From the NCBI RefSeq assembly GCF_021261325.1, contig NZ_JAJSBI010000008.1, positions 186,001 through 250,000 on the forward strand: DNA of 64,000 nt, given 5' to 3'. The translations under genes were made by a program, and so were the position numbers. This DNA comes from Streptomyces guryensis. Its GTDB lineage: Bacteria; Actinomycetota; Actinomycetes; Streptomycetales; Streptomycetaceae. Shown piece by piece: positions 33,089-42,283 of the stretch. Numbering within the stretch: the stretch's first letter is position 1; each line of letters starts with the position of its first letter. The notes under the pieces are model-generated. The model saw only the letters and a program-made list of their open reading frames with translations, had not been told where the DNA came from and ran no database searches.

Positions 33089-34411
33089 TCAGCCGAGCAG
33101 GACGACCTCCACCTCGGAGCCGGGCTCGACGGACTCCACGTCCTCGGGGACGACGATCAGTGCGTCGGCGTGCGCGAGGGCCGCGACCAGGTGGGATCCG
33201 GCACCGCCGACCGGGGTCACCGAGCCGTCGGCGTACGTCCCGCGCAGGAACTGTCTGCGGCCCTTCGGCGAGGTCAGCGCCTTGCCGGTGGTCAGGGTCG
33301 CGCGGGTGCGCGGCCGGTGCACGTCGTCGAGTCCCATGAGGACGCGGATCGCGGGGCGGACGAAGAGCTCGAAGGAGACGTACGACGACACGGGGTTGCC
33401 CGGGAGTGCCAGCAGCGGGGTGTGCTCGGGGCCGATGGCGCCGAAGCCCTGGGGCTTGCCGGGCTGCATGGCGAGCTTGCGGAAGTCGACGCCGCTGCCC
33501 GGCTCGTCCTCGTCACCGACGTACGACAGGGCCTCCTTGACGACGTCGTACGCCCCGACGCTCACGCCGCCCGTGGTGACCAGGAGGTCGGCGCGGACGA
33601 GCTGGTCCTCGATGGTGGAGCGGAGGGTCTCGGCGTCGTCGGCGACGGCGCCCACCCGGTAGGCGATGGCGCCGGCGTCCCGGGCCGCGGCGGTGAGGGC
33701 GAAGCTGTTGGAGTCGTAGATCTGGCCGCTGCGCAGTTGCTCACCGGGCTGGACGAGTTCGCTGCCCGTGGACATGACGACCACGCGCGGGCGCGGGCGC
33801 ACCCGGACCGTGCCGCGGCCGATCGCGGCGAGCAGGGCGATCTGCGGCGGGCCGAGGACCGTGCCGGCCTCGAGGGCGCGGTCCCCGGACTTCACGTCGC
33901 TGCCCTTCGCGCGTACGTGCGCGCGGGCCTCGGCCGGGCGGTACACGTGCACGTGCCCCTCGGCGCCCTCGGGGGCCACGGCCCGGGCGCGCATGCCGGC
34001 CGCCGGGCCCTCGCCGAGGCCTCCGTCGGTCCACTCGACGGGAACGACGGTCTCCGCGCCGGGCGGCAGCGGAGCGCCGGTCATGATGCGGGCGGCCTGG
34101 CCGGGGCCCACGTGGAGCAGGTCGGCCTGGCCCGCCGCGACGTCCCCGACGACGGCCAGGACGGCGGGGAACTCCTCGCTCGCGCCCGCGACATCCGAGA
34201 CCCGTACCGCGTACCCGTCCATGGAGCTGTTGTCGAACGGCGGCAGGGAGAGAGGCACCGTGACGTCCTCGACCAGGACGCAGCCCTGGGCGTCGAGGAG
34301 TTGCAGCTCGATGGGTTCCAGGGGGCGGACGGTCGTGAGGATGTCCTCCAGGTGTTCGTCCACCGACCAGAGGCGGTCCTGGCCGGCGGTGCGGGGCGCG
34401 GCGCTGCTCAA
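33089..34411 (-). CDS. glp: MoeA/gephyrin-like protein (molybdopterin molybdotransferase or divisome Glp)
   Basis: A 440-residue MoeA-family protein: SLPPFDNSSMDGYAVR near residue 55, AARIMTGAPLPPGAETVVPVE, VVVMSTGSELVQPG, DLLVTTGGVSVGAYDVVKEAL and LLALPGNPVSSYVSFELFVRP. It can insert molybdate into molybdopterin. In Corynebacterium the paralogue encoded near glpR (Glp) instead binds FtsZ and works in cell division, and the sepX/glpR-like gene lies 2 kb away, so that role is plausible here. TTG start; the GAGGAG of the last galU codons probably serves as its Shine-Dalgarno. Confidence 0.85.
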   Translation of the reverse strand: MSSAAPRTAGQDRLWSVDEHLEDILTTVRPLEPIELQLLDAQGCVLVEDVTVPLSLPPFDNSSMDGYAVRVSDVAGASEEFPAVLAVVGDVAAGQADLLHVGPGQAARIMTGAPLPPGAETVVPVEWTDGGLGEGPAAGMRARAVAPEGAEGHVHVYRPAEARAHVRAKGSDVKSGDRALEAGTVLGPPQIALLAAIGRGTVRVRPRPRVVVMSTGSELVQPGEQLRSGQIYDSNSFALTAAARDAGAIAYRVGAVADDAETLRSTIEDQLVRADLLVTTGGVSVGAYDVVKEALSYVGDEDEPGSGVDFRKLAMQPGKPQGFGAIGPEHTPLLALPGNPVSSYVSFELFVRPAIRVLMGLDDVHRPRTRATLTTGKALTSPKGRRQFLRGTYADGSVTPVGGAGSHLVAALAHADALIVVPEDVESVEPGSEVEVVLLG

Positions 34412-34416
34412 CGTTG

Positions 34417-35316
34417 CTACATCTCCTCGGCTACGTAACTGCGAAGCCAGGTCCGGAAGTCCGGGCCCAGGTCTTCACGTTCGCATGCGAGTCTGACAAT
34501 GGCACGCAGGTAGTCGCCGCGGTCGCCGGTGTCATAGCGGCGGCCCTTGAAGACGACGCCGTGCACCGGGCCGCCGACCTTCTCGTCCGCCGCGAGCTGC
34601 TGGAGGGCGTCGGTGAGCTGGATCTCGCCTCCGCGGCCGGGCTCGGTCTTGCGCAGTATGTCGAAGATGTGCGGGTCGAGGACGTAGCGGCCGATGATCG
34701 CGTAGTTCGAGGGGGCGTCGGTCGCGGCCGGCTTCTCGACCAGGTCGTGGACCTTGACCACGTCGCCGTCCTCGGTGGGGTCGACGGCCGCGCAGCCGTA
34801 GAGGTGGATCTGCTCGGGTGAGACCTCCATGAGCGCGATGACGCTGCCGCCGCGCTGCTCCTGGACCTCGACCATGCGCGCGAGGAGCGGGTCACGCGGG
34901 TCGATCAGGTCGTCGCCGAGGAGGACGGCGAAGGGCTCGTGGCCGACGTGCGGGGCGGCGCACAGCACCGCGTGGCCGAGACCCCTGGGGTCGCCCTGCC
35001 GTACGTAGTGCATGGTCGCGAGGTCGCTGGACTCCTGGACCTTGGCGAGCCGGCCCGCGTCGCCCTTCTTCTGGAGGGCGGACTCGAGCTCGTAGTTGCG
35101 GTCGAAGTGGTCCTCCAGCGGGCGCTTGTTGCGGCCCGTGATCATCAGGACGTCGTCGAGGCCGGCCGACACGGCCTCTTCGACCACGTATTGGATCGCC
35201 GGCTTGTCGACGACCGGCAGCATCTCCTTGGGAGTGGCTTTCGTGGCCGGCAGGAACCGGGTGCCGAGACCTGCGGCGGGGATGACAGCCTTGGTGATCC
35301 TGGGGTGCTGGGTCAT
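34417..35316 (-). CDS. galU: UTP-glucose-1-phosphate uridylyltransferase
   Basis: A 299-residue GalU. The nucleotide-binding start KAVIPAAGLGTRFLPATKATPKEMLPVVDKP is complete, as are VLLGDDLID and the VEKP motif, and the length is normal. It makes UDP-glucose for cell-wall and storage polymers. The ATG at 35316 gives the canonical N-terminus (MTQHPRITK); the longer frame to 35676 is antisense to the divergent folate cyclo-ligase gene. It heads the minus-strand group galU-glp-moaC-mogA-rimJ-like. Confidence 0.95.
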   Translation of the reverse strand: MTQHPRITKAVIPAAGLGTRFLPATKATPKEMLPVVDKPAIQYVVEEAVSAGLDDVLMITGRNKRPLEDHFDRNYELESALQKKGDAGRLAKVQESSDLATMHYVRQGDPRGLGHAVLCAAPHVGHEPFAVLLGDDLIDPRDPLLARMVEVQEQRGGSVIALMEVSPEQIHLYGCAAVDPTEDGDVVKVHDLVEKPAATDAPSNYAIIGRYVLDPHIFDILRKTEPGRGGEIQLTDALQQLAADEKVGGPVHGVVFKGRRYDTGDRGDYLRAIVRLACEREDLGPDFRTWLRSYVAEEM

Positions 35317-35401
35317 GGCCGCAACCTTATCCGGTGCCTTTGCAGGGAATCTGTGGGTCCGGTTAATTGGCTCCCATATGAGCACATAAGGAAGGGTACG
35401 G

Positions 35402-36025
35402 GTGCGACCAGTGAGCCACATCGGACGTGCGACCGAGGCTGACAAGCGAACGTTGCGGCGAGAGTTCCTCGCGGTGAGAAACAGATTGACGGCCGATGAC
35501 GTGCGGGAAGCCGCGGCGGCACTGGCCGGCCGCGCCCTGGAGCTGCCCGAGCTGGCGCATGCGCGCACGGTGGCGGCGTACGTCTCCGTGGGGAGCGAGC
35601 CTGGGACTCTCGCGCTCCTGGACGCGCTGCGCGAGCGGGGCGTGCGTGTCCTGCTCCCGGCGCTTCTCCCGGACAACGACCTCGACTGGGGCGCCTACGC
35701 CGGGGAGGGCTCCCTCGCGCGCATCCAGCACGGCGGAAAAATGGCCCTCTTCGAGCCCGCCGGCGAACGTCTCGGACCGGAGGCCGTGACCGCGGCCGAC
35801 GTCGTGCTGCTGCCCGGTCTCGCGGTCGACGCCCGCGGGATGCGGCTGGGGCGCGGAGGAGGGTCGTACGACCGCGTCCTCGCGCGTCTGGAGCGTGCGG
35901 ACGCGCACCCCGCGCTGGTCGTGCTGCTGTACGACTCGGAGGTCGTCGGGCATGTCCCGGAGGAGCCGCACGACCGGCCGGTGCATGCGGTGGTGACGCC
36001 GTCGGGAGTACGGCGGTTCACATGA
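35402..36025 (+). CDS. 5-formyltetrahydrofolate cyclo-ligase
   Basis: A 207-residue 5-FTHF cyclo-ligase (MTHFS), converting 5-formyl-THF and ATP to 5,10-methenyl-THF. It begins ADKRTLRREFLAVRNRL and carries VLLPGLAVDARGMRLGRGGGSYDR, the ATP-binding signature. The GTG at 35402 is preceded by AAGGAAGGG. It is divergent from galU, as in many actinobacteria, and ends at a long hairpin. Confidence 0.92.
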   Translation: MRPVSHIGRATEADKRTLRREFLAVRNRLTADDVREAAAALAGRALELPELAHARTVAAYVSVGSEPGTLALLDALRERGVRVLLPALLPDNDLDWGAYAGEGSLARIQHGGKMALFEPAGERLGPEAVTAADVVLLPGLAVDARGMRLGRGGGSYDRVLARLERADAHPALVVLLYDSEVVGHVPEEPHDRPVHAVVTPSGVRRFT

Positions 36026-36027
36026 GA

Positions 36028-36057
36028 AGTGCCCTCCACGCACGCGTGGAGGGCACT
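36028..36057. terminator. Bidirectional hairpin terminator
   Basis: AGTGCCCTCCACGC and GCGTGGAGGGCACT form a 14-bp perfect stem separated by only 2 nt (13 bp with a tetraloop). It lies between the convergent cyclo-ligase and acylase genes. Confidence 0.85.
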
Positions 36058-36115
36058 CTCCTTGGCCGGTGGCCGGCGGCCTAGGACTGGTGTCCGGCGG
36101 CCTAGGACCGGTGGC

Positions 36116-38896
36116 TCATGGCTTCAGGACCAGGGTGTCGCTCGTGCTCTTGTCGACGGCCTTGTCCGAGAAGTTCCAGTCGAGGAGTTCACCCTTGGCC
36201 CACTTGCTCGTCTGGTCGGTGTAGTGGGCGCTGTAGGCGTGCCCCGAGGCGCCCGTGAGGTTGATCCACTTCGACTTGTCGAGGTCGTCCAGGTTGACCA
36301 CCATGCGCATCGAGGGCACCCAGACGACGCCGTAGCCGCCGGCGGCGTTCCAGCCGGTGGCGTTGACCGTCGCCTCGCCGCCGCTGAGCTTCCAGGGGCC
36401 GCGGTTCAGGATGTACTTCACGAAAGCGGGGCCGTCGGTGCCGAGGGTCTGGTTCTTCAGGAACAGGCGGTGCAGCCGGCCCCAGCTCCAGGTGTCGATG
36501 TCCTTGCCGAGCTTGGCCGTCAGCTCCCAACGGGCGTCGATCATGGCGCGCTTGAAGAGATCGTCGCGGTTGTCGCTCGCCCCCGGCCGGGTGAGCGACT
36601 TGGGCGTGGACCACCAGTCGCTCTTCTGGTCGTCCATGAGGTTGCGGACCACCTCGAACCAGCGGTCGCCGCCGTCCGGCTGCGCCTGGTCGGCGGCGCG
36701 CTCGCCGCACTCGCGCACCTTGTTCGTCTCGTCCGCGGGCCCGGTGCTGTTGACCGGATCGACCCACAGGCACTGGCCCTCGACCCGCAGCTCCTTGGGC
36801 AGCTTGTTGCCGAAGGCGAGCTTGAGGATGTTGCGCCAGACCGAGTTGAAGTAGGCGGCCGCCGCCGAGTCGGCGTCCTGGGTGTAGTCCCAGCCCTCAA
36901 GGAGGTCCTGCGCCTCGCGGACGGCCTTCGCCCCGCGGACGTCCTTGTCCTTGATGTCGATCTTCAGCAGCTTGGGCACGAGCAGCTTGGCGATCTCACT
37001 GCTGTTGTCCAGCTGCATCTGGCGCATGTCGTCGGTGGAGATCTTGCCGCCGCCGTTGATCTTCGACTCGATCAGGTCGGTGATGCGCTGGCTGCGGGTG
37101 CCGTAGCCCCAGTCGGTGGTGAGTGTGTACGGGTACTTGTTCTTGTCGATCACCGCCTGGTTGGCGGTGACGATGTAGCCGCGCTTCGGGTTGTACTCGT
37201 ACGGCAGCGCGGCCTTGGGGATGTACCCGGTCCACTTGTAGCCGGAGTCCCAGCCCGGCGCCGGGATCGAGCCGTCGTCCTTCTTCGCGCGCGTGGGGAT
37301 CTTTCCGGGCAGCGTGTAACCGATGTCGTTCTTGTCGGCGTAGACGAGGTTCTGCGAGGGCACGTCGAACAGGGCGGCCGCGGAGCGGAAGTCGCTCCAG
37401 TTCGACGCCCTGTCCATGGCGAAGACGGCGTCCATGGAGGTGCCCGGGTCGAGCGCGGTCCAGCGCAGTGCGATGCCGTAGCCGTCGCCGCGGTCGGGTG
37501 CGGCGGTGTTGACGGTGGCCTTCTTGCCGACCGTCACGAGCTCGTCGTCGCGGTCGGAGAGCAGGGGCATCCCGTCGGCTGTCTGGCGGACGACGATCGT
37601 CTTGGACGTGCCGCCGGCGACCTTGATGGTCTCCTCACGGGTCTTGAACGGCCGCACCGTGCCGTCGTAGAGGTAGCCGTCGCCGGAGACCTTCTCCAGG
37701 TACAGGTCGGTGACGTCGACACCGGAGTTGGTCATGCCCCAGGCGATGTCCTGGTTGTGGCCGATGACCACGCCGGGCATGCCCGCGAAGGTGTAACCGG
37801 TCACGTCGTACTGGCACTTGCTGGAGACGGTGCGGCAGTGCAGGCCCATCTGGTACCAGACGGACGGCAGCGAGGCCGACAGGTGCGGGTCGTTGGCCAG
37901 CAGCGGCTTGCCGGTGATGGTGTGATCCCCGGCGACGACCCAGGAGTTGGAGCCGATGCCCTGGCCGTTCACGCCGACGGCCGTGGGCACGTTGTCCAGG
38001 ACCTTGTTGAGACCCGACAGCTGGCTCGTCAGGGCCGAGGCCGCGGAGGACGTGCCACTCGTCGACGTACCGGACGTACCCGGCGTACCGCTCGTGGATG
38101 AGCTGCCGTTCTGCTCGAACGTCTTGCTGAGCGTGTTGTACTGGCCCTCCTGGACGATCGCCTTGTTGCGGCTGTACGGGTAGTCCGGGTACAGGTCGGC
38201 GATCTGCTTGGGGCCGAGACGGCTGGTCATCAGGGCGCGGTCGATCTCGTCGTGCATGTTGCCGCGCAGGTCCCAGGCCATCGCCTTCAGCCAGGAGACC
38301 GAGTCGACCGGGGTCCACTGGGCGGGCTTGTAGTCGTTGGTGAAGCCCAGGGCCGCGTACTCCAGGGAGATGTCCTTGCCGTCCTTGCCCTGGAGGTAGG
38401 CGTTGACTCCCTTGGCGTACGCCTGGAGGTACTTCTTGGTGGAGGCCGACAACTCGGTGTCGTACTCCTTCTTCGCCACCCGGTCCCAGCCCAGGGTGCG
38501 CAGGAACTCGTCGTCCTTGACCTGGCCCTTGCCGAACATCTCCGACAGCCGGCCGGAGGTCATGTGGCGGCGCACGTCCATCTCGTAGAACCGGTCCTGC
38601 GCCTGGACGTAGCCCTGCGCCATGAACAGGTCCGCGTCGGAGGAGGCGTAGATCTGCGGGATGCCGTTGCCGTCGCGCTTGACGTCGACGGGTCCTGACA
38701 GACCGTCGAGCGTGATCGATCCCTTTGTCTGCGGGAACGACGCGCGGACGGTGCTGATGGACCAGTACGCCCCGTAGGCGACGCCTCCGATCAGGGCCAG
38801 TACCAGTACCAGCACGACCAATCGGGCTTTGCGCCCCTTCTTCCTGCCGGACTTGCCGGGCTTGTCACCCGTTGTGGCGGTGGTGTTGGGGGGCAT
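36116..38896 (-). CDS. Penicillin acylase-family N-terminal nucleophile hydrolase
   Basis: A 926-residue membrane-anchored or secreted acylase. A basic N-terminus (GKSGRKKGRKAR) precedes a transmembrane segment (residues ~25-47). The alpha region covers ~60-250. A Ser/Thr/Gly-rich spacer (~270-300, GTPGTSGTSTSGTSS) leads to the autocatalytic cleavage site before S316 in GIG-SNSW, the N-terminal nucleophile. The beta chain follows (LANDPHLSASLPSVWYQ, TNSGVDVTDLYLE, GGYGVVWVPSMRMV). The ATG at 38896 has AAGGA upstream. Such enzymes cleave amides, including acyl-homoserine lactones or beta-lactam side chains; the substrate here is unknown. Confidence 0.92.
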   Translation of the reverse strand: MPPNTTATTGDKPGKSGRKKGRKARLVVLVLVLALIGGVAYGAYWSISTVRASFPQTKGSITLDGLSGPVDVKRDGNGIPQIYASSDADLFMAQGYVQAQDRFYEMDVRRHMTSGRLSEMFGKGQVKDDEFLRTLGWDRVAKKEYDTELSASTKKYLQAYAKGVNAYLQGKDGKDISLEYAALGFTNDYKPAQWTPVDSVSWLKAMAWDLRGNMHDEIDRALMTSRLGPKQIADLYPDYPYSRNKAIVQEGQYNTLSKTFEQNGSSSTSGTPGTSGTSTSGTSSAASALTSQLSGLNKVLDNVPTAVGVNGQGIGSNSWVVAGDHTITGKPLLANDPHLSASLPSVWYQMGLHCRTVSSKCQYDVTGYTFAGMPGVVIGHNQDIAWGMTNSGVDVTDLYLEKVSGDGYLYDGTVRPFKTREETIKVAGGTSKTIVVRQTADGMPLLSDRDDELVTVGKKATVNTAAPDRGDGYGIALRWTALDPGTSMDAVFAMDRASNWSDFRSAAALFDVPSQNLVYADKNDIGYTLPGKIPTRAKKDDGSIPAPGWDSGYKWTGYIPKAALPYEYNPKRGYIVTANQAVIDKNKYPYTLTTDWGYGTRSQRITDLIESKINGGGKISTDDMRQMQLDNSSEIAKLLVPKLLKIDIKDKDVRGAKAVREAQDLLEGWDYTQDADSAAAAYFNSVWRNILKLAFGNKLPKELRVEGQCLWVDPVNSTGPADETNKVRECGERAADQAQPDGGDRWFEVVRNLMDDQKSDWWSTPKSLTRPGASDNRDDLFKRAMIDARWELTAKLGKDIDTWSWGRLHRLFLKNQTLGTDGPAFVKYILNRGPWKLSGGEATVNATGWNAAGGYGVVWVPSMRMVVNLDDLDKSKWINLTGASGHAYSAHYTDQTSKWAKGELLDWNFSDKAVDKSTSDTLVLKP

Positions 38897-39135
38897 CGCT
38901 GTCCTTGCTGTCCTAACGCGAGCGGCAGGCGGGCTGTGACGTCGAATGAGCGCTGGAGCAACCATAGGCGCAGGGCCCTGAGGGCCTTGACGCGGAGTCG
39001 GGAACCAGAGCGGAGCGCGTTCGAATCCTGCCTCCGCGAGCGTCAAGAAATCGTCAAGAGTTAGGTAAGGTAACGAAGTACTTGGATGCGGAGCTTCTCG
39101 GCTTCGTGTCCTATGTACGTGAGCTCCCGCGCGGG

Positions 39136-40677
39136 ATGCGTGTGAGCCAGGGAAGGGAACGGCCGCTGACTGTCCACCACCTCAACCAGCTTCTGCTCGT
39201 CTGCTCGCTCGTCCTGCTCGTCGCCGTGGCAGCGGTCCGGATCTCCTCGCGCAGCGGGCTCCCCAGCCTGCTCGTTTACCTGGGGATCGGGGTCCTCATG
39301 GGCCAGGACGGGATCGGCAACATCCACTTCGCCAACGCCGAACTGACCCAGGTCATCGGATACGCGGCCCTCGTCGTGATCCTGGCCGAGGGCGGTCTGG
39401 GCACGAAATGGAAGGAGATCAAGCCGGCCCTGCCGGCCGCCTCCGCGCTGGCACTGGGCGGGGTCGCGGTGAGCGTCGGGGTCACGGCATCGGCCGCGCA
39501 CTTCCTGATCGGGCTGGAGTGGCGGCAGGCGCTCATCGTGGGGGCGGTCGTCTCCTCGACGGACGCGGCCGCGGTCTTCTCGGTGCTGCGGAAGATCCCC
39601 CTCCCCGCACGCGTGACGGGCACACTGGAGGCCGAGTCCGGCTTCAACGACGCCCCGGTCGTCATCCTGGTGGTCGCCTTCTCCACGGCAGGCCCGGTCT
39701 CCCACTGGTACGTACTGCTGGGCGAGATAGCTCTGGAACTCGCCATCGGCGCGGCCATCGGCCTCGCGGTGGGCTGGCTGGGGTCCTGGGGTCTGCGGCA
39801 CGTGGCGTTCCCCGCCTCCGGCCTCTACCCGATCGCCGTGATGGCCATCGCCGTCACCGCCTACGCGGGGGGCGCGCTGGCGCACGGCAGCGGCTTCCTC
39901 GGCGTCTACCTCGCCTCGATGGTGATGGGCAACGCAAAGCTGCCCCACTGGCCCGCCACCCGCGGGTTCGCCGACGGGCTCGGCTGGATCGCCCAGATCG
40001 GCATGTTCGTCCTGCTCGGCCTCCTGGTCACCCCGCACGAGCTCGGCGACGACGTGGTGCCCGCGCTCGTCATCGGCCTGGTGCTGACCATGGTGGCGCG
40101 CCCGCTGAGCGTGATGCTGTGCCTGGTGCCCTTCCGGGTGCCGTGGCAGGAGCAGACCCTGATGTCCTGGGCGGGGCTGCGCGGCGCGGTCCCCATCATC
40201 CTGGCGACGATCCCGATGGTGGAGGGCGTGGACGCCAGTCGCCGCATCTTCAACATCGTCTTCGTGCTGGTCGTCGTCTACACCCTGGTCCAGGGGCCGA
40301 CACTGCCCTGGCTCGCCCGCACACTGCAGCTGGGCGAGGATGCCGAGGCAGCCGACCTCGGCATCGAGTCCGCACCCCTGGAGCGGCTGCGCGGACATCT
40401 GCTGTCCGTCGCGATCCCCGAGGCGTCCAAGATGCACGGCGTCGAGGTGGCCGAGCTCCGCCTGCCGGCCGGCGCCGCCGTCACCCTCGTCGTACGCGAA
40501 GGAAAATCGTTTGTCCCCACGCCGACGACAGTGCTGCGGCGCGGCGACGAACTGCTGGTCGTCGCCACGGACCCGGTGCGGGACGCGGCGGAGCGGCGGC
40601 TGCGCTCCGTCGGCCACGGCGGCAAGCTGGCCGGATGGCTCGGGACGAACGGGGCGGAAGCGGGAGCAGGGCGTTAA
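39136..40677 (+). CDS. Potassium/proton antiporter (CPA1, NhaP2/CvrA-like)
   Basis: A ~513-residue cation/proton antiporter. About twelve membrane segments carry the CPA1 motifs SSTDAAAVFSVLR and ESGFNDAPVVILVV (ion-binding aspartates) and SWAGLRGAVPIILATIP. A cytoplasmic TrkA_C-like regulatory domain follows (~430-510, HGVEVAELRLPAGAAVTLVVREG...LRRGDELLVVA). The start is uncertain: ATG 39136, GTG 39142 or a CTG at 39166 (LTVHHLNQLLL, with AGGGAA upstream) are all possible; I give the ATG. It is divergent from the acylase gene. Confidence 0.88.
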   Translation: MRVSQGRERPLTVHHLNQLLLVCSLVLLVAVAAVRISSRSGLPSLLVYLGIGVLMGQDGIGNIHFANAELTQVIGYAALVVILAEGGLGTKWKEIKPALPAASALALGGVAVSVGVTASAAHFLIGLEWRQALIVGAVVSSTDAAAVFSVLRKIPLPARVTGTLEAESGFNDAPVVILVVAFSTAGPVSHWYVLLGEIALELAIGAAIGLAVGWLGSWGLRHVAFPASGLYPIAVMAIAVTAYAGGALAHGSGFLGVYLASMVMGNAKLPHWPATRGFADGLGWIAQIGMFVLLGLLVTPHELGDDVVPALVIGLVLTMVARPLSVMLCLVPFRVPWQEQTLMSWAGLRGAVPIILATIPMVEGVDASRRIFNIVFVLVVVYTLVQGPTLPWLARTLQLGEDAEAADLGIESAPLERLRGHLLSVAIPEASKMHGVEVAELRLPAGAAVTLVVREGKSFVPTPTTVLRRGDELLVVATDPVRDAAERRLRSVGHGGKLAGWLGTNGAEAGAGR

Positions 40678-40953
40678 TGGCGTGTTTCGCACGGTTCACA
40701 CCCCCGATAATCGCAGGTGAACGCATGCATGGTGCTCGTATTCACAGGCGCATCGACCATTGATCCCTGTACGATGAAGGCGCACCCTGATCGAACCAAC
40801 TCTGCCTGACGCAGTGCTGGCGCGACCGTATGGCGGCCGGGACGTCCTGAGCAGTGGACCGCCGGTATCTACCGCAGTTCCGCGCAAGAGGACAGCTCTC
40901 GGCGCCGCCCGCAAAGGGGGGCCGCGCTACCAGGCGGCAGAAAGGCACGGGCC

Positions 40954-42216
40954 GTGGCATCCACGGTCACCTCCCGCCCGGGCTACGGACAGCTGCTGCG
41001 CACCCGCGGCGCCTGGACGTTCCTGCTCCCCGGCTTCGCCGCACGCCAGCCGTTCGCGATGCTCACCATCTCCATCGTGCTGCTTGTGCAGCACACCACC
41101 GGCTCCTACGGTGCGGCGGGCGCCGCGGCGGCCGTCACCGGCGTCTCCATGGCACTGTTCGCGCCCTACAGCGGCCGTCTCGCCGACCGCTACGGACAGC
41201 GCGCCGTGCTGATCCCCGGCGTGCTGCTGCACTCCCTGTCGGGCCTGGCCTTCACCGCGCTTGCGCTGGCCCACGCGCCCCTGTGGGCCCTGTTCGCGGC
41301 AGCCGTGCCGACCGGCGCCTCGGTGCCGCAGGTCGGGCCCATGGTGCGAGCCCGCTGGGGCGTCACGCTCCAGGGCTCACCCCTGATGACCACCGCGGCC
41401 GCCTTCGAGTCCGTCACGGACGAACTGACCTTCGTCTTCGGCCCCCTGCTGGCCACCGCCCTGTGCACCGCAGTCACCCCGGCCGCCGGTCTGGTGACCG
41501 AAGCCGCGCTGACGCTGGTCGGCGGTCTGCTGTTCGCTGCGCAGAAGAGCACGCAACCCGCGGTCACCGCCGCCGGGCACGCGCGCGTGGAGCACGCTTC
41601 CGCTCTGCGCGTCCCTGGTGTGCGCGTTCTGATCGTGGCCTTCCTGGGCATCGGCTCCGTCTTCGGCGGCATGCAGGTCTCGCTGGCCGCGTTCACCGAG
41701 TCGATCGGCGAGCCGGGCCTGAACGGAGCCCTCTACGGCGTCTTCGCGGCGGGCAACATGCTCTCCGGCATCGTCTGCGGCGCCGTCGCCTGGAAGGTGG
41801 CCCCGCAGCGGCGCCTCGTCGTCGGGTACGGCGCCCTCGCGCTGGCGGCCTCCGGCCTGTGGGCGGCCCACTCCGTGCTCCTGCTGGCCGGCCTCGGCCT
41901 GCTCGTCGGCATGTGCATCGCGCCCGCGCTGATCAGCGGCTACACCCTGGTCGAGGGCCTGGTCCCGGCCGGCGCCCGCACCGAGGCCTTCACCTGGCTG
42001 ACCGGCGCGGTGGCGCTCGGCCAGGCCGCGGCCGTCACCGTCGCCGGACAGCTGGAGGACCGCTTCTGGGGCGGGGCGGGGTTCCTGGTCCCGCTGGCCG
42101 GTACTGTGCTTGCGCTGACGACCCTCGTGGCCCTTCGGTCACGGCTCGTGGCGCGCCCGCGCAACCTGACCGTCGCACGTGGCGTCGGTCACCGAGTGCC
42201 GGTGACGGTGGACTGA
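40954..42216 (+). CDS. Major facilitator superfamily transporter
   Basis: A 420-residue MFS protein with about twelve membrane segments. The loop 2-3 motif APYSGRLADRYGQRAVLIPG is the MFS signature A. It resembles actinobacterial drug/sugar efflux MFS proteins. GTG start at 40954 with AAAGGC upstream. The 276-bp region before it holds no gene that I can see. Confidence 0.88.
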   Translation: MASTVTSRPGYGQLLRTRGAWTFLLPGFAARQPFAMLTISIVLLVQHTTGSYGAAGAAAAVTGVSMALFAPYSGRLADRYGQRAVLIPGVLLHSLSGLAFTALALAHAPLWALFAAAVPTGASVPQVGPMVRARWGVTLQGSPLMTTAAAFESVTDELTFVFGPLLATALCTAVTPAAGLVTEAALTLVGGLLFAAQKSTQPAVTAAGHARVEHASALRVPGVRVLIVAFLGIGSVFGGMQVSLAAFTESIGEPGLNGALYGVFAAGNMLSGIVCGAVAWKVAPQRRLVVGYGALALAASGLWAAHSVLLLAGLGLLVGMCIAPALISGYTLVEGLVPAGARTEAFTWLTGAVALGQAAAVTVAGQLEDRFWGGAGFLVPLAGTVLALTTLVALRSRLVARPRNLTVARGVGHRVPVTVD

Positions 42217-42246
42217 TCCTCAGGAATACGTCACTATGGACCCTCG

Positions 42247-42273
42247 TTAGCACTCATTGAGTGAGAGTGCCAG
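42247..42273. promoter_or_regulatory. CIRCE-like heat-shock operator upstream of fmdB-type gene
   Basis: The left arm TTAGCACTC is identical to the CIRCE consensus. A 9-nt spacer (ATTGAGTGA) and right arm GAGTGCCAG follow; the consensus right arm is GAGTGCTAA, so 16 of 18 arm positions match. The element directly abuts the AGGAGGAAG Shine-Dalgarno of the FmdB-family gene, the position where HrcA represses groES/groEL genes. Confidence 0.75.
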
Positions 42274-42283
42274 GAGGAAGACA

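Noticed and set aside
35378..35389. Four-codon upstream ORF (ATG AGC ACA TAA) before the folate cyclo-ligase
   Set aside because: Too short to support as a regulatory leader; no attenuator-type hairpin follows.
40678..40953. Promoter for the MFS gene (TACGAT near 40770)
   Set aside because: No -35-like hexamer at 16-19 bp spacing and 180 bp from the start; too weak to list.
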